From NCBI RefSeq assembly GCF_021462225.1, contig NC_061817.1, forward strand, positions 2,912,751 to 2,976,750: a stretch of 64,000 bases of DNA, read 5' to 3'. Every line of letters begins with the position of its first letter. Position 1 is the first letter of the stretch. The translations under genes and the position numbers were made by a program. This document shows positions 24,201-32,359 of the stretch, in pieces. The notes beneath the pieces were generated by a model, which had not been told where the DNA came from, did no database searches, and worked only from the letters and a program-made list of their open reading frames with translations. The stretch comes from Girardinichthys multiradiatus. Its lineage: Eukaryota > Chordata > Actinopteri > Cyprinodontiformes > Goodeidae.

Positions 24201-24654
24201 CCAAACAGCTGGGGATCAACTAGTCCGCTGTAATGGAGTTAACACCCGGGGAAGTTCTTAACATGACCAGCACACACTACTATTTTTAAACAAATATAGG
24301 ATTAAAAATAAATCGAACGGTTTTATTGATGCATCAAAGCACTGATCAAACCAGCGACTGTGAGCTGAAAACAAGTTGACAGTCACCGTGAGATCCAATC
24401 AGCTTTGAGGATGAAATAAAATCGATCCTATGGAGAATATGCAACCAAGCTCTGTCCACTCCCCCGCTTGGCTTCTTCAAGACTGCCTCCTGTAATGTCC
24501 ACCACCGACACGCCAGCAGCCTAATACAACACATGCCCGGCACATTGACAGCAACAAGCATTCTGCACCCTAACATATTACTGCCTCTGCCCACCAACGG
24601 AGCTGCTGTGTCCGATCAAACAGCGAAGAAGCTTACCAGGTACGTGGAGTCCAT
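3212..24654 (-). CDS. copz2: coatomer subunit zeta (copz2), eight coding exons, 3' end missing
   Basis: Zeta subunit of the COPI coat, a small longin-fold adaptor subunit acting in retrograde Golgi-to-ER vesicle budding. Eight exons (24637-24654, 11854-11922, 8971-9055, 8274-8365, 7383-7438, 4290-4367, 4031-4082, 3212-3250) with GT-AG borders join in one frame: 489 nt, 163 codons. The product starts [23 protein letters not shown] and holds the family blocks [52 protein letters not shown] and [10 protein letters not shown]. Family members are about 177 aa and end in a short AKEQIKWS block. That last exon was not found in the 3.2 kb to the window edge, so the gene is taken as partial. The paralogue copz1 is the alternative; adjacency to an NFE2L1-class gene favours copz2. 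The ATG was chosen because it is the only start that splices in phase to exon 2. Confidence 0.93.
4031..4082 (-). CDS. copz2: copz2 coding exon 7
   Basis: 52 nt, acceptor gtttccag, donor gtagga. Encodes [17 protein letters not shown] after completing a Gly codon. Confidence 0.94.
4290..4367 (-). CDS. copz2: copz2 coding exon 6
   Basis: 78 nt, acceptor ttcttcag, donor gtaagt. Encodes (R)[18 protein letters not shown] and VDEIIDGG, the most conserved C-terminal block of zeta subunits. Confidence 0.95.
4440..4905. repeat. non-autonomous repeat with inverted-looking ends
   Basis: The left part (agaccgagtcaagaccac) and the right part (ggtcttgactgatcttg, then caagacaagatcaagac) are rich in an inverted 'caagac/gtcttg' word. 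This resembles a common teleost short DNA element, but exact ends were not resolved. Confidence 0.3.
5129..5575. mobile_element. old Tc1-like transposon remnant, left part (resumes after copy A)
   Basis: Starts cagtgccttgtaaagta and runs through the antisense of a decayed transposase region (cttgttcagggttgttgtcc, gtctcaagtcttttgcagcc). The same remnant continues at 7186-7320 (ctgaccagagtaccttctgc, tgtttgctgtgtccc). A younger Tc1 copy has split it. No usable ORF remains. Confidence 0.65.
5576..7185 (-). mobile_element. Tc1-like transposon, copy A (1610 bp)
   Basis: Bounded by caggtccttctcaaaatatt and its inverted match ending agaaggacctg, flanked by TA on both sides as expected of Tc1/mariner insertion. 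Terminal inverted repeats are long, more than 200 bp, with an internal near-repeat of the tip (attagcatat). It shares length and layout with B and D. Inserted into the older remnant that starts at 5129. Confidence 0.95.
5853..6857 (-). pseudogene. Tc1 transposase, copy A, one nonsense codon
   Basis: DD34E-type cut-and-paste transposase of 334 codons. It has N-terminal paired-like helix-turn-helix domains ([20 protein letters not shown]), a GRKK-type linker, then the catalytic core with [17 protein letters not shown] and [12 protein letters not shown] single G-to-T change turns the Gly after KLY into TGA (6171-6173). The frame is open before and after it. Otherwise nearly identical to copies B and D, so the inactivation is recent. 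Confidence 0.93.
7186..7320. mobile_element. old Tc1-like remnant, right part
   Basis: Continuation of the remnant interrupted at 5575. It reads on with the tctgaccagagtaccttctg word typical of antisense Tc1 transposase. The far end is not sharply defined. Confidence 0.5.
7383..7438 (-). CDS. copz2: copz2 coding exon 5
   Basis: 56 nt, acceptor attgtag, donor gtattt. Encodes [18 protein letters not shown] and two bases of Arg. Confidence 0.94.
8274..8365 (-). CDS. copz2: copz2 coding exon 4
   Basis: 92 nt, acceptor tctgtag, donor gtacag. Encodes (N)[19 protein letters not shown] and [11 protein letters not shown]. Confidence 0.95.
8971..9055 (-). CDS. copz2: copz2 coding exon 3
   Basis: 85 nt, acceptor gttttag, donor gtaagt. 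Encodes [20 protein letters not shown] and FSKTHKAD. It ends one base into a codon that the next exon completes as Asn. Confidence 0.95.
9240..9310 (+). promoter_or_regulatory. promoter-like segment with a perfect CRE
   Basis: A palindromic TGACGTCA (9292-9299), an ETS-type cttccgg and a cggacttcctg word sit together in a GC-rich patch inside copz2 intron 2. This is 0.5 kb upstream of the ATG of the antisense candidate gene. No TATA box was seen. Confidence 0.4.
9794..12479 (+). CDS. unrecognised three-exon candidate gene, antisense within copz2
   Basis: Three pieces join in one frame: 9794-9803 (ATG GTC AGA G, donor gttagg), 10090-10342 (acceptor gttgag, donor gtgtgt) and 12422-12479 (acceptor tttcttttag, stop TAA). 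The sum is 321 nt, 106 aa. The product is basic and low in hydrophobics at the start ([23 protein letters not shown]) with a helix-like end ([20 protein letters not shown], then [13 protein letters not shown]). A TGA at 10086-10088 lies just before exon 2 in the same frame, so the frame needs the splice. It starts in a promoter-like patch and runs opposite to copz2, straddling copz2 exon 2. I do not recognise the family. It could be a real small gene, the 5' part of a duplicated gene cut off by the early stop, or a chance splice model. The acceptor of exon 2 is weak. Confidence 0.4.
9831..9861. other. perfect 12-bp inverted repeat
   Basis: aaacgtttagat, a 7-base loop, then atctaaacgttt. It sits in the first intron of the candidate gene, 28 bases after its donor site. 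Confidence 0.6.
11854..11922 (-). CDS. copz2: copz2 coding exon 2
   Basis: 69 nt, acceptor gttgcag, donor gtaagg. Encodes [20 protein letters not shown] plus LSK, the first strand and helix of the longin fold. Confidence 0.95.
13818..15776 (-). mobile_element. Rex3-like RTE non-LTR retrotransposon, 5'-truncated and decayed
   Basis: Antisense reverse-transcriptase segments are visible: [40 protein letters not shown], then [56 protein letters not shown] and [20 protein letters not shown]. The WQTG-V block is the one used to define Rex3 in fish. The central core with the YADD-type catalytic box is deleted (the frame jumps from the [15 protein letters not shown] region to [10 protein letters not shown]). 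Several frameshifts are present. The 3' end abuts a (tcg)n-like tail. Near-duplicate c(c/a)actctc on both sides looks like the target-site duplication. A shorter, cleaner copy is at 51.26 kb. Confidence 0.82.
16440..16775. repeat. SINE-like dispersed repeat
   Basis: Contains the words cacttgtatagtgcttcat, cacacacaccggcagtggta, ttttgcccaaagacacaac and ggggctccgaaccagcaacc. This is a widespread teleost interspersed repeat of non-coding type. A weak relative (ttgcccaggggcgcatc, tccacccactgagccaaag) is at 50.45-50.66 kb. It sits inside the old Tc1 copy. Confidence 0.5.
17124..17900. mobile_element. non-autonomous DNA transposon (MITE-like) nested in the old Tc1
   Basis: The left side has ttatgttcacacttaaggtc followed by aatttagatttttctgaaat. 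The right side has the roughly inverted aatcagattttgaccacatt and cctgcactgtgagcaggg. The older Tc1 reads continuously across it (gtcccaaag, then ccttagaaatggcc), which defines the insertion. Class is probably hAT-like, but the target duplication was not resolved. Confidence 0.5.
18311..19790. other. copz2 intron 1, no recognised feature
   Basis: No exon-like frame and no repeat family that I can name, except an 11-T run near 18960. Confidence 0.35.
19880..20005 (+). repeat. LINE-like 3' end
   Basis: gtgaattggcgccacattaa followed by repeated aattaaact-type words resembles a decayed retroposon tail, plus-strand counterpart of 1191-1320. Confidence 0.4.
20201..21810 (-). mobile_element. Tc1-like transposon, copy B (1610 bp)
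   Basis: TA-flanked, full-length, with the same terminal inverted repeats as copy A. It lies in copz2 intron 1. Confidence 0.96.
20478..21482 (-). CDS. Tc1 transposase, copy B, uninterrupted 334 aa
   Basis: Complete DD34E transposase. The N-terminal helix-turn-helix pair is at about residues 1-110 and the catalytic core follows. The aspartates of LDESKF and QHDLAPAHS and the glutamate of NPIENLW are all present, with 34 residues between the last two. It differs from copies A, C, D and E by Ser-to-Leu just before the first catalytic Asp, Lys-to-Thr after HSA and Ile-to-Thr near the C-terminus. Start is the ATG shared by all five copies; stop follows GFPTKY. The open frame suggests little time since transposition. 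Whether the Leu change tolerates activity is unknown. Confidence 0.95.
   Translation of the reverse strand: MGKTADLTAVQKATIDTLKQEGKTQKEISERIGCSQSAVSRHLSGKSVGRKKCGRKRCTTRRGDRTLRKIVEKGRFQTLGDLRKQWTESGVETSRATVHRRVQEMGYRCRIPQVKPLLNQKQRQKRLTWATEKQHWTVAQWSKVLFLDESKFCMSFGNQGARVWRKTGEKEMPKCQKSSVKYPQSVMVWGAVSAAGVGPLCFIKGRVNAASYQEILEHFMLPSAEKLYGDEDFIFQHDLAPAHSATTTGKWFTDHGITVLNWPANSPDLNPIENLWDIVKRTLRDSRPNTLDELKAAIEASWASIRPQQCHRLITSMPRRIEAVISAKGFPTKY
21813..22774. other. copz2 intron 1, no recognised feature
   Basis: Non-coding, AT-rich. No repeat or exon signal that I can support. Confidence 0.35.
22775..23190 (+). mobile_element. Tc1-like transposase remnant, C-terminal part
   Basis: Plus-strand reading in one main frame gives [15 protein letters not shown], then [17 protein letters not shown], a stop, and [10 protein letters not shown]. 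This is the last catalytic block (PDLNPIEHLW) and the following helix of yet another Tc1-like family, with stop codons and no 5' half. Confidence 0.6.
23191..24600. other. copz2 5' intron sequence, mostly unassigned
   Basis: A gagccgcaggttgcagaccc word at about 23.70 kb is a common DNA-transposon scrap. From about 23.75 kb to the first exon, CG dinucleotides become frequent, in keeping with the promoter side of copz2. No reading frame is supported. Confidence 0.35.
24637..24654 (-). CDS. copz2: copz2 coding exon 1
   Basis: Encodes MDSTYL, then the donor gtaagc. Phase 0 at the end. The upstream sequence (24655-24790) is GC-rich and likely 5' UTR and promoter. The intron that follows is 12.7 kb and holds most of the old transposon stack. 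Confidence 0.8.
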
Positions 24655-25004
24655 CTCTGCTGCCGCTGCGCTCACTCTGTAGACGTGGACTGCTCTGAGA
24701 TGTCACACGGCGCGCGCTCCCGATCCTGAGCCACGAGCAAACAACCGAGCGCTCTATGGGCACGCGCCCTTTCCTCTTCAGACCTTTCACAATAAAAGTC
24801 TGTTTATCTCCTGCTTGGCTTTTAAAGTGAGAAGGGCTGAATGAATATGATACTGTATATTAATCCATCCATTGTCTTTACCCGTGTATATGAACGTATT
24901 TTATCTTTTTAGATATTATTTATTGTTTTATAAATGCTAATGTTTTAGAATTAATTTCTAATTAATTTTAAATTAATTCTAATTTCTTTATATAAAGCTA
25001 ACTC

Positions 25005-25115
25005 AGGGCTGCAGTTGTTAGCATTGCTGCCTTGCAGCAAGAGTTTGAATCCCGGTCGGGTGTCTGCATGGCATTGCATGTTCTCTCTGGGTATTGCTTC
25101 TCTTCATTAACTTTC
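25005..25115 (+). repeat. tRNA-like head of a SINE
   Basis: ctgccttgcagcaagag followed by tttgaatcccggtcggg (B-box-like) and tctgcatggcattgcatg. This is the 5' tRNA-derived part of the SINE whose 3' part is at 2.64-2.95 kb. Truncated. Confidence 0.5.
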
Positions 25116-25689
25116 CACTAAATCCAGGGTATGATTTGTTTAAAAATGTTAACGTTTTTATGTATAAAGATTTAAATGAGTGATCTTCATATTTATCTTA
25201 AATAAATCACTGTCCTATATTTTCCTAACAGAGCAGAGGTCTCAGTCAAAGTTCCTGTGCAAGTTAAGGTAATTCAAAGAACTTTTCCGGTAAATAAAGA
25301 AACATAGATAAACTGAATCACATTAAAAACACAAAACAAATAAAAAAAACTCAAATTTGCTGAGTTGCTCCTCTCCACATTCCCCATGTGCAATCTCGAG
25401 ATGAGTGACTGTATTCTGCTGGTTTCTTCAGACAGACTACTTTATACTAACTGGTATTGTGTGATCTACCAAATCTCATTTTACTGACTAATAATTTGAT
25501 GGAACAGAAGTGTGTGTAATTTAAATCTGAAAATGATTCTGCTGTATTCGATTGTACTAGAGTAAATCAGACTGAACTGAGTGAATATGGACTGGATTAA
25601 AGATGTTTGGATATAAATTGGATTTATTGTTGACGTTTGTTGTGAACTGGCATCACACACCATCACAGGGTTAAAAGAGCACGGGCCTG

Positions 25690-26311
25690 TCGCCCTGACG
25701 TTTGTTATAAGGAAATCCTTTGAGTGACTGGTGTTGAAGCATCTGAAGGACCATCCTGTTTGTGGACTTTAGCCCGGCATTCAAAACCATAAACCCAAAT
25801 ATCCTCCACCAGCAGCTCACCCAACTCACAGTGCATGCTACCTGTCAGTGGATCACTAGAACTTCTGACCAGCTGGCAGCAGCAGGGGATACTGTGGAGA
25901 ATCTCCTTCCACACAAGCACCATCAGCGCCGGCGCCCCCCAGGGGTGTGTTCTCTCCCTGCTCCTCTTCTCCCCTGTAGATGACATCACTGTCATTGGTC
26001 TGTACCAGGACAGTGACATGCCTGCATACAGAGCGGAGGTAAATTGGCTAGTCCACCACTGGTGTGGTCAGAACCACCTGGAGCTTAACCCGCTCTACAC
26101 TGTGGAGATGAAGGTTGACTTCCAGAGAACAATGGATGTACTTATACATACATGTACCTTCTAGTCCTTTTTTTCTTATTTTTATTGACTCTAAAGTTAA
26201 TATATTTATACTTAATTTCTGTACGTTGAGAGCACTTGGAACACTGTTTGTGCACTCAGTTTTGGCTCAGTTAAAGCTAATTCTGATTCTTCCAAAAAAA
26301 AAAAAAAAAAA
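25690..26311 (+). mobile_element. non-LTR retrotransposon fragment with poly-A tail
   Basis: Two overlapping frames give reverse-transcriptase scraps: VDFSPAFKTINPNILHQQL (fingers and palm A), then after a frameshift ISAGAPQGCVLSLLLFSPVD (palm B), DDITVIGLYQDSD, and NHLELNPLYTVEMKVDFQRT. It ends in 18 A. L2/CR1/Rex1-type rather than RTE. It sits in the 1.9 kb between the divergent copz2 and praf2 starts. Confidence 0.65.
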
Positions 26312-26469
26312 CGATTGAACTGAGATAGGAGATTTGCTAGTGCTGATAAGCGTGTGGCTATTGAATTAAATATCTGTCTTTCGACGAGAGTTTCGTTTTA
26401 TTTATTTATTTAGGCTTTAATTAGCAATAGAATCCTCAGTATGTTGATACGGTGAGCTTAATCAAGCAG

Positions 26470-26585
26470 GCATGATAAAATTCAGCAATATGAAGTTCAC
26501 TTCCGTTAAACGGAGGCGCGCCTATCCACCTCCCGTTCCCACCGCGCTGCATTCTGGGTAACAGTTTATTTCTGGTTTGGGAAAG
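26470..26585 (+). promoter_or_regulatory. praf2: praf2 promoter and 5' UTR
   Basis: GC-rich patch with acttccgtt (ETS-like), ggcgcgcc and gcattctgggta just before the praf2 ATG. TATA-less. Inferred from position and composition only. Confidence 0.45.
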
Positions 26586-26764
26586 ATGGCAGGCGTGCAG
26601 CCGCCTCCCCTCCGCAGCCTGGATGATTTTCTGCTGAGCTCGGCTCGGTTTGCGGTGCCAGATGTGCGAGACCTGGAACGCTGGAACAACCGTATGATAA
26701 ATAACCTTTTATACTATCAGACCAATTACTTCCTGTCCACACTGGGCGTCCTGCTTATTGTGGG
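26586..26764 (+). CDS. praf2: praf2 exon 1 (coding part)
   Basis: Encodes residues 1-60 to the middle of a Gly codon, donor gtaagt. The ATG is the first in a GC-rich leader and matches the family start. Confidence 0.95.
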
Positions 26765-29700
26765 GTAAGTTTCATTATTATGACGTCTTCCCGTAGATCT
26801 TTCCTTTCTCTCCATCTCACACACTTCTTAACTTTACTGAACAGTGTATACAGGTCCTTCTCAAAATATTAGCATATTGTGATAAAGTTCATTATTTTCC
26901 ATAATGTCATGATGAAAATTTAACATTCATATATTTTAGATTCATTGCACACTAACTGAAATATTTTAGGTCTTTTATTGTCTTAATACGGATGATTTTG
27001 GCATACAGCTCATGAAAACCAAAAATTCCTATCTCACAAAATTAGCATATAATTAAAAGGGTCTCTAAACGAGCTATGAACCTAATCATCTGAATCAACG
27101 AGTTAACTCTAAACACCTGCAAAAGATTCCTGAGGCCTTTAAAACTCCCAGCCTGGTTCATCACTCAAAACCCCAATCATGGGTAAGACTGCCGACCTGA
27201 CTGCTGTCCAGAAGGCCACTATTGACACCCTCAAGCAAGAGGGTAAGACACAGAAAGAAATTTCTGAACGAATAGGCTGTTCCCAGAGTGCTGTATCAAG
27301 GCACCTCAGTGGGAAGTCTGTGGGAAGGAAAAAGTGTGGCAGAAAACGCTGCACAACGAGAAGAGGTGATCGGACCCTGAGGAAGATTGTGGAGAAGGGC
27401 CGATTCCAGACCTTGGGGGACCTGCGGAAGCAGTGGACTGAGTCTGGAGTAGAAACATCCAGAGCCACCGTGCACAGGCGTGTGCAGGAAATGGGCTACA
27501 GGTGCCGCATTCCCCAGGTCAAGCCACTTTTGAACTAGAAACAGCGGCAGAAGCGCCTGACCTGGGCTACAGAGAAGCAGCACTGGACTGTTGCTCAGTG
27601 GTCCAAAGTACTTTTTTCGGATGAAAGCAAATTCTGCATGTCATTCGGAAATCAAGGTGCCAGAGTCTGGAGGAAAAATGGGGAGAAGGAAATGCCAAAA
27701 TGCCAGAAGTCCAGTGTCAAGTACCCACAGTCAGTGATGGTCTGGGGTGCCGTGTCAGCTGCTGGTGTTGGTCCACTGTGTTTTATCAAGGGCAGGGTCA
27801 ATGCAGCTAGCTATCAGGAGATTTTGGAGCACTTCATGCTTCCATCTGCTGAAAGGCTTTATGGAGATGAAGATTTCATTTTTCAGCACGACCTGGCACC
27901 TGCTCACAGTGCCAAAACCACTGGTAAATGGTTTACTGACCATGGTATCACTGTGCTCAATTGGCCTGCCAACTCTCCTGACCTGAACCCCATAGAGAAT
28001 CTGTGGGATATTGTGAAGAGAACGTTGAGAGACTCAAGACCCAACACTCTGGATGAGCTAAAGGCCGCTATCGAAGCATCCTGGGCCTCCATAAGACCTC
28101 AGCAGTGCCACAGGCTGATTGCCTCCATGCCACGCCGCATTGAAGCTGTCATTTCTGCAAAAGGATTCCCGACCAAGTATTGAGTGCATAACTGTACATG
28201 ATTATTTGAAGGTTGACGTTTTTTGTATTAAAAACACTTTTCTTTATTGGTCGGATGAAATATGCTAATTTTGTGAGATAGGAATTTTGGGTTTTCATGA
28301 GCTGTATGCCAAAATCATCCGTATTAAGACAATAAAAGACCTGAAATATTTCAGTTAGTGTGCAATGAATCTAAAATATATGAATGTTAAATTTTCATCA
28401 TGACATTATGGAAAATAATGAACTTTATCACAATATGCTAATATTTTGAGAAGGACCTGTAATTCTCGGCCTAGAAGGACATTTTGTATGGGGTCGATCC
28501 GCTCCCCCTTTGCAGCAAGTGTTTCATGCAGCTTTTACAAACATCTCCACCGCTGGAACCCAGAAGGTGTGCTGTGGTTTCTGGCACCAAGATGTTAACA
28601 GCAGGTCTTTAAGTTCTGGAAGCTGTGAGATGGCGCCTCTATGGATTGGAGTTTTTTGTCCCACAGATGCTGCATTGCCTGGGGATCTAGGGAATTTAGA
28701 GGCCAAGTCAGCACCACAAACTGATTGTTGTGTTCTTCAAAACAATCTTAAAGCATTTTTTCTTTGTGGGAAGGCATATTATCTATGCTAGAAAGGACAG
28801 CAATACTGTTTACATGAAAGGCGGAACATGGTCTGGAGCAACACTTAGGTATGTGATACATGTCCCAGTAACATTCACATGGCTGGCAGAACCCAAGGTC
28901 TGCCAGCAGAACATTGCCAGAACCTTCACCAGTCTCTAGTGGCATGTCTTCTTCCCATAGTGCATCCTGGTGCCATCTCTTCCTCAGCTAAGGGATGAAC
29001 ACCCACCCAGCGATCCACATGATGGAAAAGAACACACAAACCCAACCAAGTCTTTTTGAGCTGCATGCTCCAGTTCTCCCCATGTCCATTCTTGGTTCTT
29101 TCTTTGGTGGACCAGCATGGTCACCCTTATTGGTTGGCAGCAATGCTGCGCCATACACAACAAACTGCAATACACCGTGTATTCTAAGACATTTCTTACA
29201 GAACCAGAAATAACTTCTTCATGCAATTTAAGCTACAGCATAGGCCAGATTTAGTTGTGCATCATCCCCCCGGTCACTCATGGCCCTGTCTTCTGTTCAT
29301 CACTGTTCCTTCCTTGGACCACTTTTAGTAGATACTGATCACTGCAGACAGATTACTCCCCACAGATCTGATCCATTCGTCTAGCCCTTGTCAATCTTGC
29401 TCAAATCCTTATGGGGCCCACTTTTTCTTGCTGCACATCAACACTGAGAACAAAATGTTCACTTGCTGCCTATGATATTCGACCCACTAACCCACTGTTA
29501 TGATGAGAAAATCTGTCATTGAATTCACCTGTGAGTAGTCATAATGTTATGATTGGTGTAATTGACTAAATCTGAAATTTGTATTCAGATTGAAGTAATT
29601 GTCTTTTTTGGGTAAAGGTTAGGACACTCTCTTTTTGTTTAAAAGGTTTTTGTTTTTTTTACAGAAGGGTGTGCAAAAGAGGTCCACATCACTGATTCAG

Positions 29701-32359
29701 CTGCTTGTAGAACCACCTTCAGCTATTAGTGGTAGTAGGTGAAGATTATTAATTTTAGTTGTAGTGGAGAAGGCTAAAGTAACTAGAGCTGTAAAAGGCA
29801 CAATAATTGGACATTTTAAAAAATAAAAAGGAAGTGCTTCATCCAAGAAAGTCTAATGACTCATATTTATTAAACCTAAAATCTGCCCTTAACAGTACAG
29901 TGTCTGCAAAGGTCATCGCTCAAAAAGCTGTGTGACAGTTTTTATTCTTGTAGGGCAATAAGGCTGAAGCAGATTCTGGACCTCTGCATGTGAACTTAAT
30001 TCACTGAAGATGTTCATAACTTCCATATCTGTTTCTTCCCTCAGGTATTTCCAGCCCCTCCAGCTGTTTGTTGGGATGACAGTGGTCACTGTGTTATTCC
30101 TGGGCTTTGTTTGGGCTGCAGAGAACAAAGCTTCAATCCGTCGTTTTCGTAGAAACCACCCATTAGTTACTGTGCTCACCATCCTCTTGGCCAGTTACCT
30201 CTTCATATCAGCTTTAGGAGGAGTGGCCGTGTTCCTGTTTGGAATAGCATTCCCAGTACTGAGTAAGACAATATACACATATATGCTGCTCTATATTTAC
30301 CATAAACTAAAACTCTTAAGTTATCAAATAAAAGTACAGTTACAATGGGGTGAACAAGTATCGAAAACACTGGTCCCAGCTTTCTTCAGGTCATTGACTA
30401 GGTCCTGCCGTGTAGTTCTGGGCTGATCCCTCACCTTCCTCATGATCATTGGTGAGATCCTGCATGGAGACCCAGACCGTGGGAGATTGACCCTCATTCT
30501 TCCATTTTCTTATAATTGAGCCAACAGTTGTTTCCTTCTCACCTACCTGCTGGGCTATTTTCCTGTAGCCCATCCCAGCCTTGTGCAGGTCTACTATTGT
30601 ATCCCTGATGTCCTTACATAGCTCTCTGGTGTTGGCCAGTGTGGAGAGGTTGGAGTTTGAAGTGTGTGGACAGGTGTCTCTTATACAGATAACGAGTTCA
30701 AACAGGTGCAGTTAATACAGGTGATGAGTGGACAACAGGAGGGCTTCTTAAAGAAGAACTAACAGGCCTGTGAGAGCTGGGATTTTTACTGGTTGTTAGA
30801 TGATCAAATACTTATGTCGTGCAATAAAATGCTAATTAATTACTTAAAAATCACACAATGTTATTTTCTGGATTTTTGAATTAGATTCCGTCACTCACAG
30901 TTAAAGAGAACCTATGATAAAAATGGAAGACTTCTACATGCTTTGTAGGAAAACCTGTAAAATCTGCAGTGAATCAAATAATTGTTCTCCTCACTGTATA
31001 TCTTTGAAGATTACAGCTTACAACGAATGAAAGGACAAAATCTGGGTTCTCAGAAAATGTGATTCATCAGAAAAATAAAAAAGGATTTTTAACACAGAAA
31101 TGTGGTCCTGCTGAAAACTGTCCATGCGTATGCACTCTAAAGTTGGTCAGGGCTACTTTAGATAAATAACTGCATCAGTGCAGCTTTGCATGGAAGAGAT
31201 CAGTCTATGGTTCTGCTGAGGTGTTCTGGAAGGCCTAATTGCTTTTTAGGGACCTTCAGCTTATCTGCTTTGTTGGGTCTGGAGCTTCTTGATAATACTC
31301 CATAGCTTGTTCATAGTGTTTAGGTCAGACCAGTTTGCTGGTCAGTAAAAGCACCTTAATCCCATGGTCATTAAAGCAGGCATTGGTACTTCTGACGGTA
31401 TTGGCAGGTTCCAAGTCCTGCTGGAAAATGACATCACCATAAATCTTGCAGCAGAGGAAGGCATGACCACTTGGATGCATCTGTGTGTGGAGGCTTTGCT
31501 TCACAATTCTCTGTAGGCTGCAGTGATCCGTGTTGCAGAGTTTTTCCTTTCTCCCAACTTTCCCTCAATATGCTTGGATACAAATCTCTGTGAACAGTGA
31601 GCCTCTTTAGCAATTACCATTTGTAACATTGCCTCTTGTGGAGGGTGTCAGTGACTGCTGCCGCCAGGTCAACGGTCCTCCTCATGGTTGTGTAAACCAC
31701 AGCATATATTCTGTTTTAAATCCCTTTTAATTTGGTCCGATGTAATTTTATCATTTTCTGGGAAACTGAACCTGGGTTTTCATTAGATGTAATTCATCTT
31801 CAAAATTAACAGAAATAAGCTAAAAAAAATATCACTACATAATGAAACTGTTATAAAGCTGTTTCACCGTTTGAATTAAATTACTTAAATAAATCGAACG
31901 TTTCTATGATTTTCTTTTATTTATTGAGATGAACTGGTGCATGCACACTTGAGTGCCTTTTAGCCATTGAGATTAGTGAAAATTATTTCTGTTATAGTAA
32001 ACAATCTCATCATTTAGTTTTTTGTGTTTATACATTGTCAGAAAGCAACATTTTATCTCGGGTCATTTTCTTTCTGCAACAAAAGAAGAATAAAGAAAAA
32101 AAGTTGTGAGATAAAAAACACTAATATAAAAAGTACTTTCTTGTTATAACTGATATGTGTTAGAAATGTTTATTTAGGAGAGTGAATTTATTCATCCCTC
32201 TGCTGGTCTGTGTTATCAGTGGTCCTTGCCCATGCATCAATGAGGCTGCGGAACCTAAAGAACAAGCTTGAAAACAAACTGGAGAGCATTGGTCTAAAAA
32301 GGTCTCCCATGGGACTCCTGCTGGAGGCCCTGGGGCAGGAACAGGAGGCTGGGTCCTAA
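26586..32359 (+). CDS. praf2: PRA1 domain family member 2 (praf2), complete
   Basis: PRA1-family four-helix membrane protein of ER, Golgi and endosomal membranes, linked to Rab-prenylation and trafficking control. Three exons (26586-26764, 30045-30262, 32220-32359) join with phases 2 and 1 to 537 nt, 178 aa, the length of human PRAF2. It starts [17 protein letters not shown], has [12 protein letters not shown] before the first membrane segment, hydrophobic helices at about 49-63, 65-85, 98-115 and 117-140, the [20 protein letters not shown] helix, and ends [12 protein letters not shown]. That last block separates PRAF2 from its paralogue ARL6IP5. Intron 1 carries Tc1 copy C and an older Tc1-type remnant; intron 2 carries two more remnants. 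Confidence 0.95.
26851..28459 (+). mobile_element. Tc1-like transposon, copy C (1609 bp)
   Basis: TA-flanked full-length copy, the only one of the five in plus orientation. It lies in praf2 intron 1, 86 bases after the exon 1 donor. Confidence 0.96.
27179..28183 (+). pseudogene. Tc1 transposase, copy C, one nonsense codon
   Basis: Same 334-codon frame as copies B and D. A C-to-T change makes TAG (27536-27538) in place of Gln after PLLN, between the DNA-binding domains and the catalytic core. The frame then stays open to GFPTKY. All three catalytic residues are present, and KNGEKE is shared with copy D. Confidence 0.94.
28462..29558 (-). mobile_element. old Tc1-type transposon remnant
   Basis: Reads gaaggacattttgtatgggg, cacatggctggcagaaccca, cccatagtgcatcctggtgc and ttccttccttggaccacttt, and ends gtcataatgttatgattggt next to TA. 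This is a decayed antisense transposase with the 'cataatgttatg' terminus of a separate Tc1-like family. ORFs here are short and meaningless. Confidence 0.65.
30045..30262 (+). CDS. praf2: praf2 exon 2
   Basis: Acceptor cttccctcag, donor gtaaga. Encodes [38 protein letters not shown] and the third and fourth membrane helices. Confidence 0.95.
30337..30996 (-). mobile_element. internally deleted Tc1-like transposon
   Basis: Ends cagttacaatggggtgaaca and ttgttctcctcactg, flanked by TA. The minus strand keeps only the transposase N-terminus ([26 protein letters not shown]) and both flanks. The catalytic part is gone, so this is a deletion derivative of another Tc1 family. Confidence 0.65.
30999..31815 (-). 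mobile_element. decayed relative of the copy A-E Tc1 family
   Basis: Antisense words parallel those of copies A-E: catggaagagatcagtctat, gtcctgctggaaaatgacat, ccataaatcttgcagcagag and gtcaacggtcctcctcatgg. Divergence and gaps are heavy, so it is much older than copies A-E. Confidence 0.6.
32220..32359 (+). CDS. praf2: praf2 exon 3 (coding part)
   Basis: Acceptor gtgttatcag. Encodes [20 protein letters not shown] and the C-terminus ending EQEAGS, stop TAA. Confidence 0.95.

Noticed and set aside
28510..29226. ORFs of 60-93 codons on both strands in praf2 intron 1
   Set aside because: Fragments of a decayed Tc1-type element, no exon signals.
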